A stretch of 64,000 nt of DNA from Strongylocentrotus droebachiensis. Taxonomy: Eukaryota > Echinodermata > Echinoidea > Camarodonta > Strongylocentrotidae. The DNA lies in assembly GCA_035222895.1 (NCBI GenBank), contig JAVYIG010004955.1, positions 83,766 to 147,765 of the forward strand, in the 5' to 3' direction. Position numbers and translations under genes: made by a program. Of the stretch, positions 11,366-24,300 are shown in pieces. Under the pieces are notes generated by a model. That model did not search any database. It saw only the letters and a list, made by a program, of their open reading frames with translations, and was not told the DNA's origin. Each line of letters starts with the position of its first letter. Position 1 is the stretch's first letter.

Positions 11366-12165
11366 TATTAGTCAACAAGTCACGATTCATTCTTTTGCAT
11401 TTGCTATAATACACGACGTACCATTTCAGAGATTTAAATCCACCTCTCGTCCTGCCCCACCCCACCCTCTTCTATCTAAGCCCTCGATACGCCCGTGTTT
11501 ACAATCATCTGTGCTCCACGCCATGGGGGTCAGACATGTCACGCTGCACATGAATGTGTGCCTTACGCTCTATAGGTGTACAGTTGTCGAGGGTATTCAC
11601 ATTTTAATGATAATGATAATGACAAGAAAAACATTCTAAAAAAGACTAAATTCGATTGTGAAGCATGCACTGTGAAATGCTGCATAAAATATAAGCTTTT
11701 TAATATGTCATTTTTGGGCGCTAAAGGATATAGAATAAGCATCGTGCATAAGATATAAATATTTGGGAATATGTGTTTTCAAGGGGTCAATTTATATACA
11801 AATTTCGAGTAAGCTTTCTTTGACTTGGAAACACTAATTATATTGCATATAGGGCATCGTTAATCGAAGGGGAGAAGCGCATTAGTCAAAGTCATACGCA
11901 ACTACAGTAAGGTACACAGTTATAACCCCATTATGTATGGCTCGGGGAACTGCCCCTTTAAATGGTTTGGGAAATAGGCGTTTGTGTGTCTAGAAAGATC
12001 ACAACATAGTACGAAAACTCGAAAGAAAATTTACTGGATGCTTAAGATCTCTTGTTTCTTCAAGGTTTCCTCGGTCAATTGCTCTGTCGATAAGGCCAAA
12101 AAAAAAAAATCATTTGGTTGTCCTCGACCGCCCGCTCTTCATTTTCGGGCCGCTCGTATGTTTTT

Positions 12166-12245
12166 TTTTTTTTTAATATTTTTTTTTTTTATTATTCAAT
12201 TTTTTAATTTTTTTTGTTATTGTTTTTTTTTTTTTTTTTTTTTTT
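12166..12245. repeat. T-rich arm of the foldback element
   Basis: A nearly pure T stretch broken by a few A, C and G. It faces A-rich sequence at roughly 12849-12930, giving extended potential pairing across the element. Confidence 0.8.
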
Positions 12246-12450
12246 AATTTGATTTTTTTTGGGGGAGCAATCTTAAATGCCAAACATACCATTTTATGCA
12301 TTTGCAAGGATCAAAATGCGTCCCGTTGCCAGTTTTGTCTTTTCAGTACGCAATTAGGTATTTATTAAACTCAAATCAGGTTCTGAGCATTCTTAAACTC
12401 AGTTAATATAAGATAAAGAGGATCATGGGGGACCAATGGTCACCGATTAA

Positions 12451-12606
12451 CAGGCGCGTAGCCACGGGGGGGGGGGGGGGGGGGGGCACGTGCCCCCCCT
12501 AAAATTTCCAGGATCGGTTGAAATTTTGTAGACCCCTTTTTTGACCTCGATCGATTACATGTATGTGCCCCCCCCCCCCAAACATCAAACTCTGGCTACG
12601 CGCCTG
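12451..12606. mobile_element. hAT-like MITE nested in the foldback element
   Basis: 156 bp. The left terminus CAGGCGCGTAGCCACG and the right terminus (reverse complement CAGGCGCGTAGCCAG) match over about 15 bp. The left end runs into a long G run and the right end is preceded by a C run. The flanks CCGATTAA (12443-12450) and CCGATTAG (12607-12614) form an 8-bp target duplication with one mismatch, the hAT signature together with the CAG-type end. It has no coding capacity. It sits inside 12094-12996, so it inserted later. Confidence 0.85.
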
Positions 12607-12893
12607 CCGATTAGGCATTGTTTGCTACATAGAGGGCGCAAGTAGCTATAAGTAGTACAATGGAGATTTAAAAGGTGCTGTATTTCAAAGCCCAAAATAC
12701 TTTCTGTGTTGGTCTTGATATTCATTGTACATGAAACTAGTCTTTTACCATATTTAAGTGTTTTATAGACTTTGTTTTTTTAAATGCTTGACAATCCCAA
12801 TGATTTTTTTTTTTATGGAAAAAAAAATATTAAAAAAGAAGAAAAAAAATGAGGAAAAAAAAAAAAAAAAAAAAAAAAACACACAAAAATGAA

Positions 12894-12933
<40 letters not shown>

Positions 12934-13178
12934 GCCCGCCCGCCCCTACTCCAGAAAAGCAATCGAGGACAACCAAACAATTTTTTTTTTTTGGCCTAAA
13001 CGAGACTCAGCTAGGGTTTATCATCATAATATCAAACGGACAGCGTCACTCATCAACGCTATTGTATTATCTTCATCGGGAGGCAAAGACGAAGGCTTAT
13101 TTTCAATTGAGGAGACATTACAAGGGGATCATGATTTCAAAACGACTTCCAGACGTGATCTCTGCAGCCCTTCAAAAC

Positions 13179-13454
13179 CTGAGGTGGATCCAGGGGTTGA
13201 CATGGACTCATCCCTCCCCGTGTTAAAGAAAATGCACGGAAAACAAGACATTTTCGAGGTAAAATGACGCCCCTCCCACTTTCTGTACCTTTAAGGATTT
13301 GTGGTATTCTCGCGGGAAACATTGCTCCTTTACCACCAGTGACAAAGCCTGGAGATGGTCGATGGGACTCCCAACATCATGATCCCTGTCAGAAATTATA
13401 CTGTGGGGGGAAATTGTCACTCCCTCCACCCGGACAATCCTAGATCCGCCCCTG
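13179..13454. mobile_element. Possible decayed hAT-like element
   Basis: The left CTGAGGTGGATCCAGG (13179-13194) and right CCTAGATCCGCCCCTG (13439-13454; reverse complement CAGGGGCGGATCTAGG) are imperfect inverted repeats matching at about 12 of 16 positions. CAGGGGCGGATC is a common hAT-type terminus. The flanking octamers do not match, so it is either old or a chance pairing. Confidence 0.35.
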
Positions 13455-13564
13455 ATGTGGTATCGTGGAAGATGAGAAAGATCTTGTAGATCCGCATGGA
13501 TCTTCGCGCGAGGCGGAGGACTTTTCTTGAGACGATAATGTTGGGTAAACTTAACGTTGCCCAC

Positions 13565-13586
13565 ATGGCAATGCGGTCATTGCCAT
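13565..13586. repeat. Perfect 9-bp hairpin
   Basis: ATGGCAATG, then CGGT, then CATTGCCAT forms a perfect 9-bp stem with a 4-base loop. No T-run or gene context gives it a role. Confidence 0.7.
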
Positions 13587-16500
13587 ACTTGGTTTGTAAA
13601 ACCCTGCAATGGTAACCCCTGTGTCAAATGACATTCTCACGTCTTTTTCACGGTGGTGTCCAATACCAGGGGCGCTGGTCCGATTTTGGTTTGTAGGGGT
13701 AGGATTTGTTCGGGTGGTCATAGATCAATTGGAAAATTGTAGGGGAAAGTGTTGTGCTTCTTGAAGTGACTTGTACAGGATTCGGGAACAGTTTACAAAT
13801 ATTATATAGGCCTACATCTTCTCTTCTTTATTTTTTTGGGGGAGCTTGGTTCTTGCATTCATTTTAAACATGTGCCCTGCGATTTTTCTTTTTGGGGGGG
13901 GAGCTTGAAAACATTGGGGCGCTCCTCCTTCTACAAATAATACTACTTCTTATACTACTTATACCTGCTGGATCATCAAAATACTTTTTTTTAAAGGAAA
14001 TTGAGAATTGAGTTCGCGAAAACCATCTCCGACCCAAAGTAAAGAAAGACAACAACAATATCAATGGTGTTGTCACAACACCCCTCTTCCCTAGCAACGC
14101 TCCTGACTCATATATGGTTTTAACTACTGGTCTCTTGTTACCCCCATACTGAAACACACGCGTCACGGACCTCACAAGAACGAGTATGACTGATGACCAA
14201 CATTAACTCCAAACCAAGCGAGCTAGCTGGGAAACTTCATGACATATTTCACATTCATCCCAACTCCCGACTCTAAACTACAGAATAATAAGACTTCTGC
14301 GATGATGATATGATGCTAAATCTTTTAAGTTTTATAAGGGGATCAATGTGGGTGTTGTTGCGTATTTTTGCTTCGCATATGGGTTTGTTTAAGGGCGTGG
14401 GTGTGGCGTAAAATAATTTCCTTCATTTTGAAGAATAAATTGAGGGGATTATAAGCAAATCCCCTTGTCTTTATGAGATTATGGACTAATAAGAATAGAA
14501 ACCAACAAAAATGTTTAGAAGAACAAGCCAGCCACCTATGTGTTTGTTAAACAGCAAATCCAAATGTTTATGACAAGAGCTTAAAATTGTTTGGTAAATT
14601 GTGGGGAAATGTGAGGTAAACGAGAAAAAACATCATGAACATGACATTCTCTCTCTAGGTGCAGATTGGCGTATTTGTTCGACATTCCTATAGACGATGG
14701 CTGATAAGTAAAGGTATTTTAATGTTGAAAGTGAAAATCAAGAACCACTGACAAACACATGATGAGAATGATAGGGGTGGGTGGGCTAAATAAAAAGCAT
14801 GTGTTATCTCAAACCTCGAGCGGCTAGAACAATCATGATTCAATGAAATAACATAGCCCAGTCACGGTTCATCATTAATGCAGAACACGAGACCGCAAAG
14901 TACACATTACGCTTAAAAACATTTGAAATTGTCATAAACGGGAATTTGAGGAGCATGATTTTAGATAATAGAATTGTCTTGTTGAGCTTCATTCTCTCCC
15001 TATATCCTCTATCCCTTCTCCTTCTATCAAACAGTGAAGATATACGTGGTAGAATCGAAACGAAGACAGGTAACCTGGGACCTGGATCCAACCAACTTTA
15101 GAAATGAGTAGACAAGTCGTCAGCATGGCAAGATAGTTTAGAATCCGAAAGGGGCAGAAGTATTGATGCCGTCCATGAGTTTTAACCATGAGAACTTTAT
15201 AAAATGTGAGGAGCTCTCACAACAATCCTCTTTCGCGTCCTGATATACACCAATAACCAGAAAATAAGGAAGTAGTACTTACCTACAGTGCGTGACGCTC
15301 GATGAAAAAAGTAATGATTTAGTCTCTCATGTTATTAACCAAAAACGAATCACAGAAAACGAACGCGATAGTTATGAATCCACGAATATTATGTTATTGA
15401 AACAGGTTTTGAAACCCCCAAATTCATGTACTCTGCCTCTATATTTTACCACTGCAGGGATTTCAACAATCTATACGAAGCACATGCCCCGTTGAACATA
15501 CAAACAACATACACTGATCCTGTTGCTCAAGAATTGGAACGATCTACGACATATTTGGGGTGATTTTATCAAATTAGGAGATCATGAAATCAGAGACTGC
15601 ACAAATTATGATATGATCCATTCGAATTTTCGCACGGTCACCGGCTTCGCACACTCGTCAATTCAACCCGTCGGCGCACGCAGAGAATTCTCGTTTCACT
15701 ACCAGACGACCACCATGCAAATGGAAGGTGTCGCCTCAGCAGGAGACAGCGCTGGTATAGAAAAACATATATTGTGTCATTTCTTTGTAAAGGACTTCGC
15801 CTTCCATATAAATACACACACAGGAAATATTTTATACACACTCATGAATCAGAACAATGCTAATTTTTGCTAATTGATTAGGCGCGTAAAATGTGCCGCC
15901 TTGTGAAAGCACACAATGAACCATGATCGGAAACCGTGAAACCATGGTGAAACCAATATGAGATTGATATTGTCTGCTAGAACTTGCGGTAAAAGCGGCA
16001 CCGCTTTAAACAAAACCTCAAATAGTTAAAGTCAGATATTCTATCTAGATTTCAAAACATGACGCTTTGACTCATGTCATGGTTCACCCGATGAACAGTA
16101 TTCAATTTAAATCATTTTAAATTAAGACTTATAGGTTTACATCTCGGCAACATGGAGTTTTAATTGTGACAAAAATTAAATGTTTCGTTAAATTAAGCAA
16201 TAGGATGTCCGTTATGTTTAACTTTGGTCTATGAAAAATGTTGTCTGAAATAAAACTTAACGCAACAACTTTGCAGAAAGGGAAATTATGTAGTTCATCA
16301 AATAAATTTAAAAAAATATTAAGAAGTGCGAAGTATAATGCATTTTCATTTACATGTATATTAACACAGAGAAGCAAAGTTACGATTTTGAATCATTCAT
16401 TCTAATACCACGACGTTGATACATCAGTCTAAAAGGAGGCTTTGAAAAGTTTCAATCTCGTCATGATGGTTTGGTGAAATCATCATGAGTGTTTACGCAA

Positions 16501-17640
16501 ACTTAGCTCAACTCTTGATCATTTACTATCGTTATTGTTGTGGGTATATATACCTTGAAGAACTAGAAGTCATTCCAATTTCCTTGTGTGGTCCTCTTTC
16601 TTCCTGCCATTAATTTAGGCAATTACTCACACACTTCAACTAATATGCTCTCACTTTCATATCTTCCCTAGAGTATACACAAAGCAAATTCTGATCAGTT
16701 AGAAACCGTTGCGACAGAAAAGCAGAAACAGATACAATGTCTTCTATGGGGAAACCGTAACAATTATTCTCCATACAAAAGGGAACGGTGTCTACTTTAA
16801 AGCGATCTATTTTCCACCCTCTTGGTTTCGAACCAAGACACTCAAGCAGCGAGATAATCTGGGGTAAAGAAAGCAGTTTTATTACGATTATCCTCTCCTA
16901 TTTCACTATGTTTTGCTTCAAGAAGCTTGGGTAGATAACAAGATCACAATGGAAGTCCACAAACAGTATTCAAGAGCGAAGAATTTGGGGTTCATAGGTG
17001 TGAAATTTCTTACAATGATTGCTCACTGAAAAAGATAGGCAGATAAAGAGCGTGAATTAAACTGCTCTCATGCAGTGCATGGGTATGAAGCAGAAAGAAG
17101 CTTGTGGATACAAGAGTACCGATATCAGTACCGATATGGATATGTAAACATTTCTTCTCAATCGTTCGTATATCTCTAATTATTGGTAAAATGAGACCGT
17201 AACAGTTGTAAGATATTTTTAAAAAGTTAGCTGAAAATTGGAAGCTTTATAGAAATTCCTAAAAAATTGGATCGGCCACGAGATTCTATGAATGGCAAGC
17301 GATCAATGTTAAACATTTGTTGGGAGGGTTCAACAAATCAGCCGCAATACAAGTGAAATAATATAATTAAACATTTATTCGACAATGTCATCTGCTTTCT
17401 TAATAAATGCAATGTGCTCCGATGAGTGCAGGTACTATTGTAGGTCCACAAACCATTCCAGCTCTACACCATTTACAAGTATATCAGCAACAGCATTATA
17501 CAGATATCGAAGCCCACACCTGCCCTAGTCTGACGAAAACTAATCTTTTCTTTCACCTTCCATAATCCATCGATTCTAGTTCTTTGTTGTGGCACACCGT
17601 TTTTCCAGAGATATTCAGACCATCAAGCATTCTTCACGAC

Positions 17641-17657
17641 AAAAAAAAAAAAAAAAA
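17641..17657 (+). repeat. Poly-A tract (17 A)
   Basis: A pure A17 run followed by an A-rich segment. It could be a retroposon tail, but the upstream 300 bp shows no retroelement feature or matching target duplication that I can see. Confidence 0.8.
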
Positions 17658-18599
17658 TAAGAAAAGAAAGAAAACAGTTGACGAGTTTCGACAGACGAAC
17701 AGCATGGTGCCGGTAATTCTGTGATGTTCCATCTAGTCCCAAGAAATAACAGGTACACTCGACGAGCAAAAAGAGGGAGGAAAACTGATTGACAATTTCT
17801 TATTTCATCGCGTCACCAGAAGACAGCGACGGCATTTGAGTTCGGCGTTTGAAAATATGGCACTTGAAGTGATAAAACTGAAAAATATACTATAAAACGT
17901 GAGACGTATACGTTCAATCCGTCCAAATTATTTCCGAGGAGTTCATTTTGAGTTCCGTAATGAATAATTGCATCAGCTAATCAACTAACTGACAATTGAG
18001 TGATAACTAAAATGGCGACTTTGGACTATAATCTTAACATACTGAATAATGATGAGTGGAATGGATACATATTTAGAAGGTATCATCCATTTCAGAAACT
18101 AAAGCTTTCATACAATTATGCAGACGATTGAGACGAAAAGTAAAAACGAAAGATACTAACTTTAAAATTCCCAATTAAAATGGTAATCATAATTAATGCC
18201 ATTAATCATACACGTCTCCTACATAATAAATCTTGCTGTGACATCTCTTTTTCATGTTTCGAGATTTAAAAAAAAAGGTGAATGATGCTTATGAAATTCT
18301 CTCATCTCTTTACCTAGTATACATATCGCAAAACAAGGTGTCATGTAGTCGTTTACGGAAGAATGGAAACTCATGCCATACCATTGATAATTTTCATGAG
18401 TAAAATATAATGTAATTGGAATTTGCTTCGTTAACATACAATTGTGTTAATGATATGGTTTCTTTTGTTTACAGAGTAACACACATCTTATAGAAAATAC
18501 TTATAATCCTATTTAATGTTTATTATCTTTAGGACGTATGATTTGTGATCAAAACGGTCAGACAATTTTACCAATATGTGAAAAAACGGTGGAGAAACA

Positions 18600-18665
18600 T
18601 ATTAATAATACTAATAATGATGACATTAATACTACTAATAATGATATTAATACTACTAATAATAT
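18600..18665 (+). repeat. AAT/ACT triplet array with a 21-bp higher-order unit
   Basis: The unit ATTAATACTACTAATAAT occurs twice exactly with 21-bp spacing, plus a worn copy to the left. It ends at the TAATATCGATTATTAA region near 18659-18674. Confidence 0.8.
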
Positions 18666-19496
18666 CGATTATTAAGGAGCGCTAAAAACAAAAAGTGCCA
18701 CAGCGCTTACAAAAAATAACAGAATGTGAAGAGAAACATAAAAGTCTTAAAATAGGTCAATCATAATTACAGAGGGAAGACAGGTTAATTCTCTGATGAA
18801 AATGGGCATATTAAATATGCGATTAAACATAGCTTAATGAACGATTATTTTGTAATATCAACACTTCGGCATGGGGACGTTTTATTCCCATGGGTTACAT
18901 TTTATCGAGTGACTATAGATTGACCCCCTGATGAGCACGTTCTAATGAGAGAAATTCATTTTCGACAGCTTGTTGAGATGATAGTCGTTAAAAATTCCAA
19001 AGAAATGAGCATGAGGAGACTGACGGGACCCAGCTGAGCTAGTGTGAAATCTGTCGCTTCTTGTCACTAATTAGGACGTGTAAGAGATTTGACAGGTCGA
19101 GGGGGCTTCCCAGAATGTCTTGATAGAGTAGTATACGTCGCAAGTAGATAGTGGGATGTTGAGGCGCACCCTATAACACCTTGTGATAATACAATATTGT
19201 ACGATAAAGAGCTTTTTATTATATTTGTCTGCATTACAACTGATTTTCATCATGGTTTTAATAATAATAATGTCATGTTACAAATACGAATCAGAACGCT
19301 GCAGCATGCGTGCTTTCAAATCAAAATACATGTATCACAAATGTCCTCAATATATCAAATCCACTGGTTACATCGTCATTGATTACCATATATTACCATG
19401 ATTATAACCCCAAACTCATCAGCTCAAATTACAGTTTTTGTCAATATAGTAAATATGATTATGTATGAAATGTCATTATCTCTTCATATAAGTATT

Positions 19497-19610
19497 ACTG
19501 CTGCTACTAGTACTACTACTGCTACTAATGCTACTTATACTACAACTGCCACCACCACCCTACTACTACTAGTACGTCTACTACTATTACTACTACCACT
19601 ACTTATACTC
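19497..19610 (+). repeat. Imperfect (ACT/TAC)n triplet microsatellite
   Basis: About 110 bp of TAC/ACT triplets interrupted by GCT, CAC and TAT variants. In one frame this gives a run of Thr/Ala codons, which is an artefact of the repeat and not a gene. Confidence 0.85.
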
Positions 19611-19637
19611 TATATCCTATGTCTATGATGTTCCCTC

Positions 19638-19659
19638 TGATGATGATGATGATGATGAT
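19638..19659 (+). repeat. (GAT)n microsatellite
   Basis: Seven consecutive TGA/GAT units, immediately after the ACT-rich array. Confidence 0.9.
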
Positions 19660-21247
19660 AGTAGGTATTATACTACTATTCTCTTACTTCTCAATATATA
19701 GATTGTATTGGCTTACTTTAATTAAGGCAGATGATAATGACGATATATATACTTTAGCATATTACTAAATAAACCATGACAAGAGTGATATCATAACTAT
19801 GTTGTAAATATAATATGCAGTATAAATTATATAACCAATCATAATCACTTCTTGTACCATGTGAGATCCCACACCAGTGTACTTTATCAAGGTGCCTCCG
19901 TGCATTATTATGCAGAAAAGACACACAAAAACAGCTGTTATATCAATAGACAATCCACACTTCATACACACCTGTAACTCTCCTGGTGATATTCCATTAA
20001 TTATGTGCATTAATTCCTCTGGATTTCAAAGTAACAAAACATCAATCCCGGTAGAAATTCAGCTCCACATGTATAGTCTGGCATAACATCTTGGGACATG
20101 TATCCACCACCGTTCCTCACAAACAACTGCCAACAACAGCCATTCGAAACCAAACAACCCCCGAAACTATACCCGAGCTCACAGAGCAATGCGATCTATT
20201 GTCATCGTTGTGGTCCCACTCATAAGATACAATGTACCTAAGAGCGTCTGGGGGTGTATTACCGTACATTCATTTATCGATCCACTTGGCTACATTATCA
20301 TTAGTAAGCTCTTCAGCCGTGACTTCACTCCTAGCCTCCGGGTATTGATCGGTGAAAAGGACCTATCCTCTTTTCTTCCTGCATGGCCCGGAACAAAATA
20401 TCGGTCGCATGAATGAATTGCGTTCTGTACACGCTGTTCAAAGCAATGTTGCGATTAGGGGTTCATGATAGCCCATTTAGGGTCTTATGCTGGGTTTGAT
20501 GAGGGGGTTGGGGGATCGATATGGGGGTTAGTGGAGGACTTGATTGACTGATTTATTCAAGAGCATTCCGTTGATGGATTAAGGTATTATCGTGAGCTAA
20601 AAATGTGTCTCGGGATTGACATCTCGACAAAGATTGTGAGAATCTATAGGGGTATAATTACCACCTTAGCTGGCTCTAATGGAAGTTATATCGAGCTGAA
20701 AATTGTTAATCTTTACACAATATTACGTCATTCTATTCGTTTTGAAATAGCAATCGAATGTTGTTAATAGAAGGATTATACCATCATCTGATTAAGATAA
20801 GAGACAAGGGTTATAGGTTTTTGAATGCCAATGATTTCTATAGCACGAATGCGAAGGTATCTTGTTTGACTCCTTTTAGCCTTATGATCCCCCTCCCACA
20901 ATCTCGAAATTCTTCCACATACCATTATGTCCAAATTACAGGCATTTTAAAGTTGTGGGAACTTTCGGAAGGTTTCATCAGGTTTATAAATTATTTAGAC
21001 CGATTCCACACAGACGTTTCTGTGCTTACGAACACGAAAATTCGTGGCGTTACTCATGAAACCTACACGGATATTGAAAATTGTGGAAATTCAATACCAT
21101 TTCTGAATGATATGATGTCACTATTATACGCTTATTAATCATGTCGCCCCTCCTTTTCTTTCATCATTGTATACATCAGTGTACATAATGCATGGTGCAT
21201 TTTACAAAGTAAATACACCTATCAAATTTATGTACAATGTATCACTC

Positions 21248-21319
21248 CCCTCTGCAAACAGATGCGGCCGGCATCCCTATTTTCTGCCTCATCGTTTTTG
21301 GCGGGAAAAAAGCAGAGGG
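21248..21319. promoter_or_regulatory. Possible regulatory block with E2F-type palindrome
   Basis: TTTGGCGGGAAA (21297-21308) is an exact E2F/DP consensus. It lies inside a 72-bp interval bounded by complementary arms CCCTCTGC (21248-21255) and GCAGAGGG (21312-21319). The interval is GC-richer than its surroundings and contains GCGGCCGGC. No adjoining gene is recognisable, so function is inference. Confidence 0.25.
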
Positions 21320-24300
21320 CATCCTTTGCGATCCTCGAACACACACGCCTGCTTGATTGATGGTACTTTTATTAAACCATGCTCTAACAGCATCGCAAAA
21401 TCACTGAGCAAATGAAACCCTGGTCGTCTCCTCAGCCGGAAATTCCCCGGTGGAGATGTATGACTTCGCTCGAGTGTGTGCGGTTCGATGGCGGTGTTGA
21501 CTCGCTTTTATTGAGGTGATTAGAGCTACTAGTGCGTCCATTTTTCTGTTTGTTTTATGAGGTGAGCTGGAAGTTTCGTTTCTCCCCAAATCTGTACACA
21601 AAATCTCGAGTGAAACACGGATTCTACATGAACTAGACATAAACTAAATAACTTGTATCATGACTGTCTAAAGCCTGGGAAAAAGAACAAATTTTCTTTT
21701 TTCCTTTTCAGTTCTCTCGGCTCTTCAAGGGGACTCACACGGTAACTAATAACAGTAAAAAATATCCACACTAAATAAACGCAATCTAGTGACACAGACG
21801 GTTAGTCGTCATTAATGTGTAAACGAAAACATACGTACGCATAGTCTGCCGAGAGCGAGGAGGGCGTTAATTAGTGTTCAATAAGTGCAATATGATTTAA
21901 TGCCTTTCTCGTTCTCATTGGGTCTTTATCTTTATTTTGGAATAAGTGACTAACAATAACCATTCATTATTGAGGCTCAAAATTATTGATAACTTTTAGT
22001 GTGTATCTGTAGCTACAAAATATGTTTGTCCTAAAGTTTATCCAAAAAGGCATCACAAAAATATGCCCATGCACTATTTGACAAGATATGCATGGTAATG
22101 CTAGAAATGGATACAAAATGAGTCGCTTTCTTTGCACTGAATATTCTTTATCAGTCATTGGATCATGTTGAATATAGAAAGGATACATAACACGACAAAA
22201 TTTAGCCCAAACATATAACAATGATAACACATCATTTTACCATATTCGAATCTCTGGCTTTCATTTGATCATGAGGAGAAAACAACTCCGTTAATTCTGG
22301 CAAGAGCTTAAAGAAACTCATCAAACTGAATAACAGATAAATCTCCTTCATGGTCCACGACCATCATTCCATCGAATGCCTCACATGATTTAATGATATC
22401 CAATTGTGTGCAGCACCCTGTACAAACATTGCTTAGCAGACGATAGCGAATCAGTGGAGAGGGCGGGTTCCGTCCTGTGAAGGATCTCGCGAATGATCCG
22501 GCGCCAAAACTGACATTCGTGTAAGCAAGGGAATCTTGGGAACCCTTTTAAAGAGACGTTATAGATCTTTACAATGAGGACGTGTCTGATGACTCGTAAA
22601 TTGGCAACCTTTCTGGACTTGTCTTCATTTGGTGATATCAAACTGTTTCATTGTCCACAGACGACTGACGGTGGTTATGTGTTTGGTCAAGGTTTTAAAT
22701 ACAACCACGCAGATCTAAAATGGTATCCAGTTTGGTCAGTAGTAATTAATTGCTGATCAATTTTATACTATTTTGCTCTTCTTTATCTATTCCAGTACAA
22801 CTGTCTTTACATTTTCGCGATTAATATGACTACACGAAATCGTTTCCATCCGACTCTTTCACATTGAATTAAGAGTTCGTTCAATTGACATAATTTAAAA
22901 AAAAAAACATTTCCAGGCAATTATTTTCGTTAGAATATTTTATCATAATTGGTAGAATGATATACTCCTCCTGTAGTTGCCAAATCATACTAATACAAGA
23001 TTTGGAAAGTACAATGACTCATTGCAACAGCTTGTTTACTCTTGACTAATTGATGTTTATTTTTACCCCAGTGCTAAACGTTTTTAACCTCCATACTTCA
23101 GCACCAGACATTGTAAATACCTCAAATATATATATATACATTTGTACCTTTTTGAATAGTTGTTTATCCTCGCGATGGTCGGTCTTTATAGTTTGGTCAG
23201 CAGTCCTGAACTAATGATAGGGGCATTCCATTCATCACCACATCCTGAGAGACAGGGGTTAAGAGACGAGAGAGAAGAAAGAAAAGGACGATTGGTTAAA
23301 AACCCATCAGTGACAATCACGACATTATTCCTCATTTTGTGGCTTGTCACTAAAAAGAAAAATGGCGCATGGTCCTGAAAATACATGTATACAATAGAAA
23401 ATAGAATACATACTGATTTTGCTCAGCTTGTGCCATTTTCCTGTGCATAAGCCAAAATTTCGACGCCAGCAATAATTGATAGTGTACAAATTTAAAACAT
23501 TCCATTTTTTAAAGCCAGTTACGCATGGATAAATTGATAAACCTACTTCTTAATTCATGTGAATTGGTAATATTCATTTCTTTCATAATAATATCAATGA
23601 ATTAATTACATTTCACGTTTACACCACTATTCGTTGGAAGAGAACAGAAGTTAAATAATACCAGCGCTGCCAATTTGAGGAAGAGAGATTTATTCATTCA
23701 GCCTTTTTAACAAATCCCAGTCATTAATGTTCTGCATTTAAGAGGGTGCAATTAGCGGAATTAATACCGACATACATCCTGTACGGCCTTTGATCTGTGC
23801 CATTATGATGGCGGCTGTGGAATGGATCTATAAACGACCCATTACCGAATGGCATCAGTAGCAATATACGTAGACGTGATGATAATGATACTGGTAATTA
23901 TATTAAATGGTTGCCATCTCTGCATGCTTTATGGTCGCTGTCATACACCCCCACAAAAAAGAAAGGAAAAAAAAAAGTTATAATCATATTGAGCCGTGAG
24001 ATGTAAGGTCGCATCAAAAGACATTTTGCGATTATGGGCGATGCGCACTTCCGTTGCTAATGAATATTTAATCAAACTCATAAAGGCTAGTGCCACTTCG
24101 TCAACCAATCAGAGAACTTAAAAGCATTAGCGTGGCGCCAAACTGGAAGTAGGCCTCATCAACAACAACTGCGAAATACACTCTCCTTTGGATAGCATAG
24201 AGACAAGTGTTGTCTGCCAAAAGGTATGCCATGATATCAATGGTGTTTGTGATCAAGCATAATTCTCAAAGATAGCATTTGTATATTCTCTTTACCTTGA

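Larger units (their letters stand above)
2042..12093. other. Non-coding DNA upstream of the THSD1-like exon (intron 1 and/or intergenic)
   Basis: About 10 kb of AT-rich DNA with no assignable exon. The pyrimidine tract and acceptor of the ectodomain exon occupy roughly 2042-2075. Contents: a CCTC microsatellite at 4091-4113, poly-C at 6078-6095, poly-G at 7860-7871, poly-C at 9235-9250, a diverged dispersed repeat at 6530-6709, a decayed AGGTGCAAA-type repeat cluster at 8230-8440, a 183-bp direct duplication at 10234-10492, and an inverted repeat at 11231-11365. GC-rich stretches around 4130-4190, 5315-5560 and 9240-9345 look like worn repeat ends. The first THSD1-like exon (signal peptide) should be here or further right, but I could not identify it. 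Confidence 0.6.
12094..12996. mobile_element. PIF/Harbinger-like non-autonomous foldback element (MITE)
   Basis: The terminal inverted repeats are 34 bp with two mismatches (12094-12127 and 12963-12996). Each starts GGCC, then twelve A, and ends TTTGGTTGTCCTCGA. Both sides are flanked by TAA (12091-12093 and 12997-12999), matching the 3-bp TWA target duplication of PIF/Harbinger elements, whose termini often begin GG(G)CC. Inside are long T-rich and A-rich arms (about 12161-12260 and 12808-12930) that make much of the element self-complementary. There is no transposase frame, so it is non-autonomous. It contains a nested hAT-like MITE at 12451-12606. Family assignment rests on terminus style and target size; the TA-duplicating Tc1/mariner group is the alternative. 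Confidence 0.75.

Noticed and set aside
12849-13226. 125-codon frame starting in the A-rich arm of the foldback element
   Set aside because: Lys-rich translation of poly-A followed by unrelated sequence; no transposase motif.
16818-16848. B-box-like GGTTCGAAACC (minus strand)
   Set aside because: It is a symmetric TTGGTTTCGAACCAA word without an A-box at the right distance and without a tRNA-like fold.
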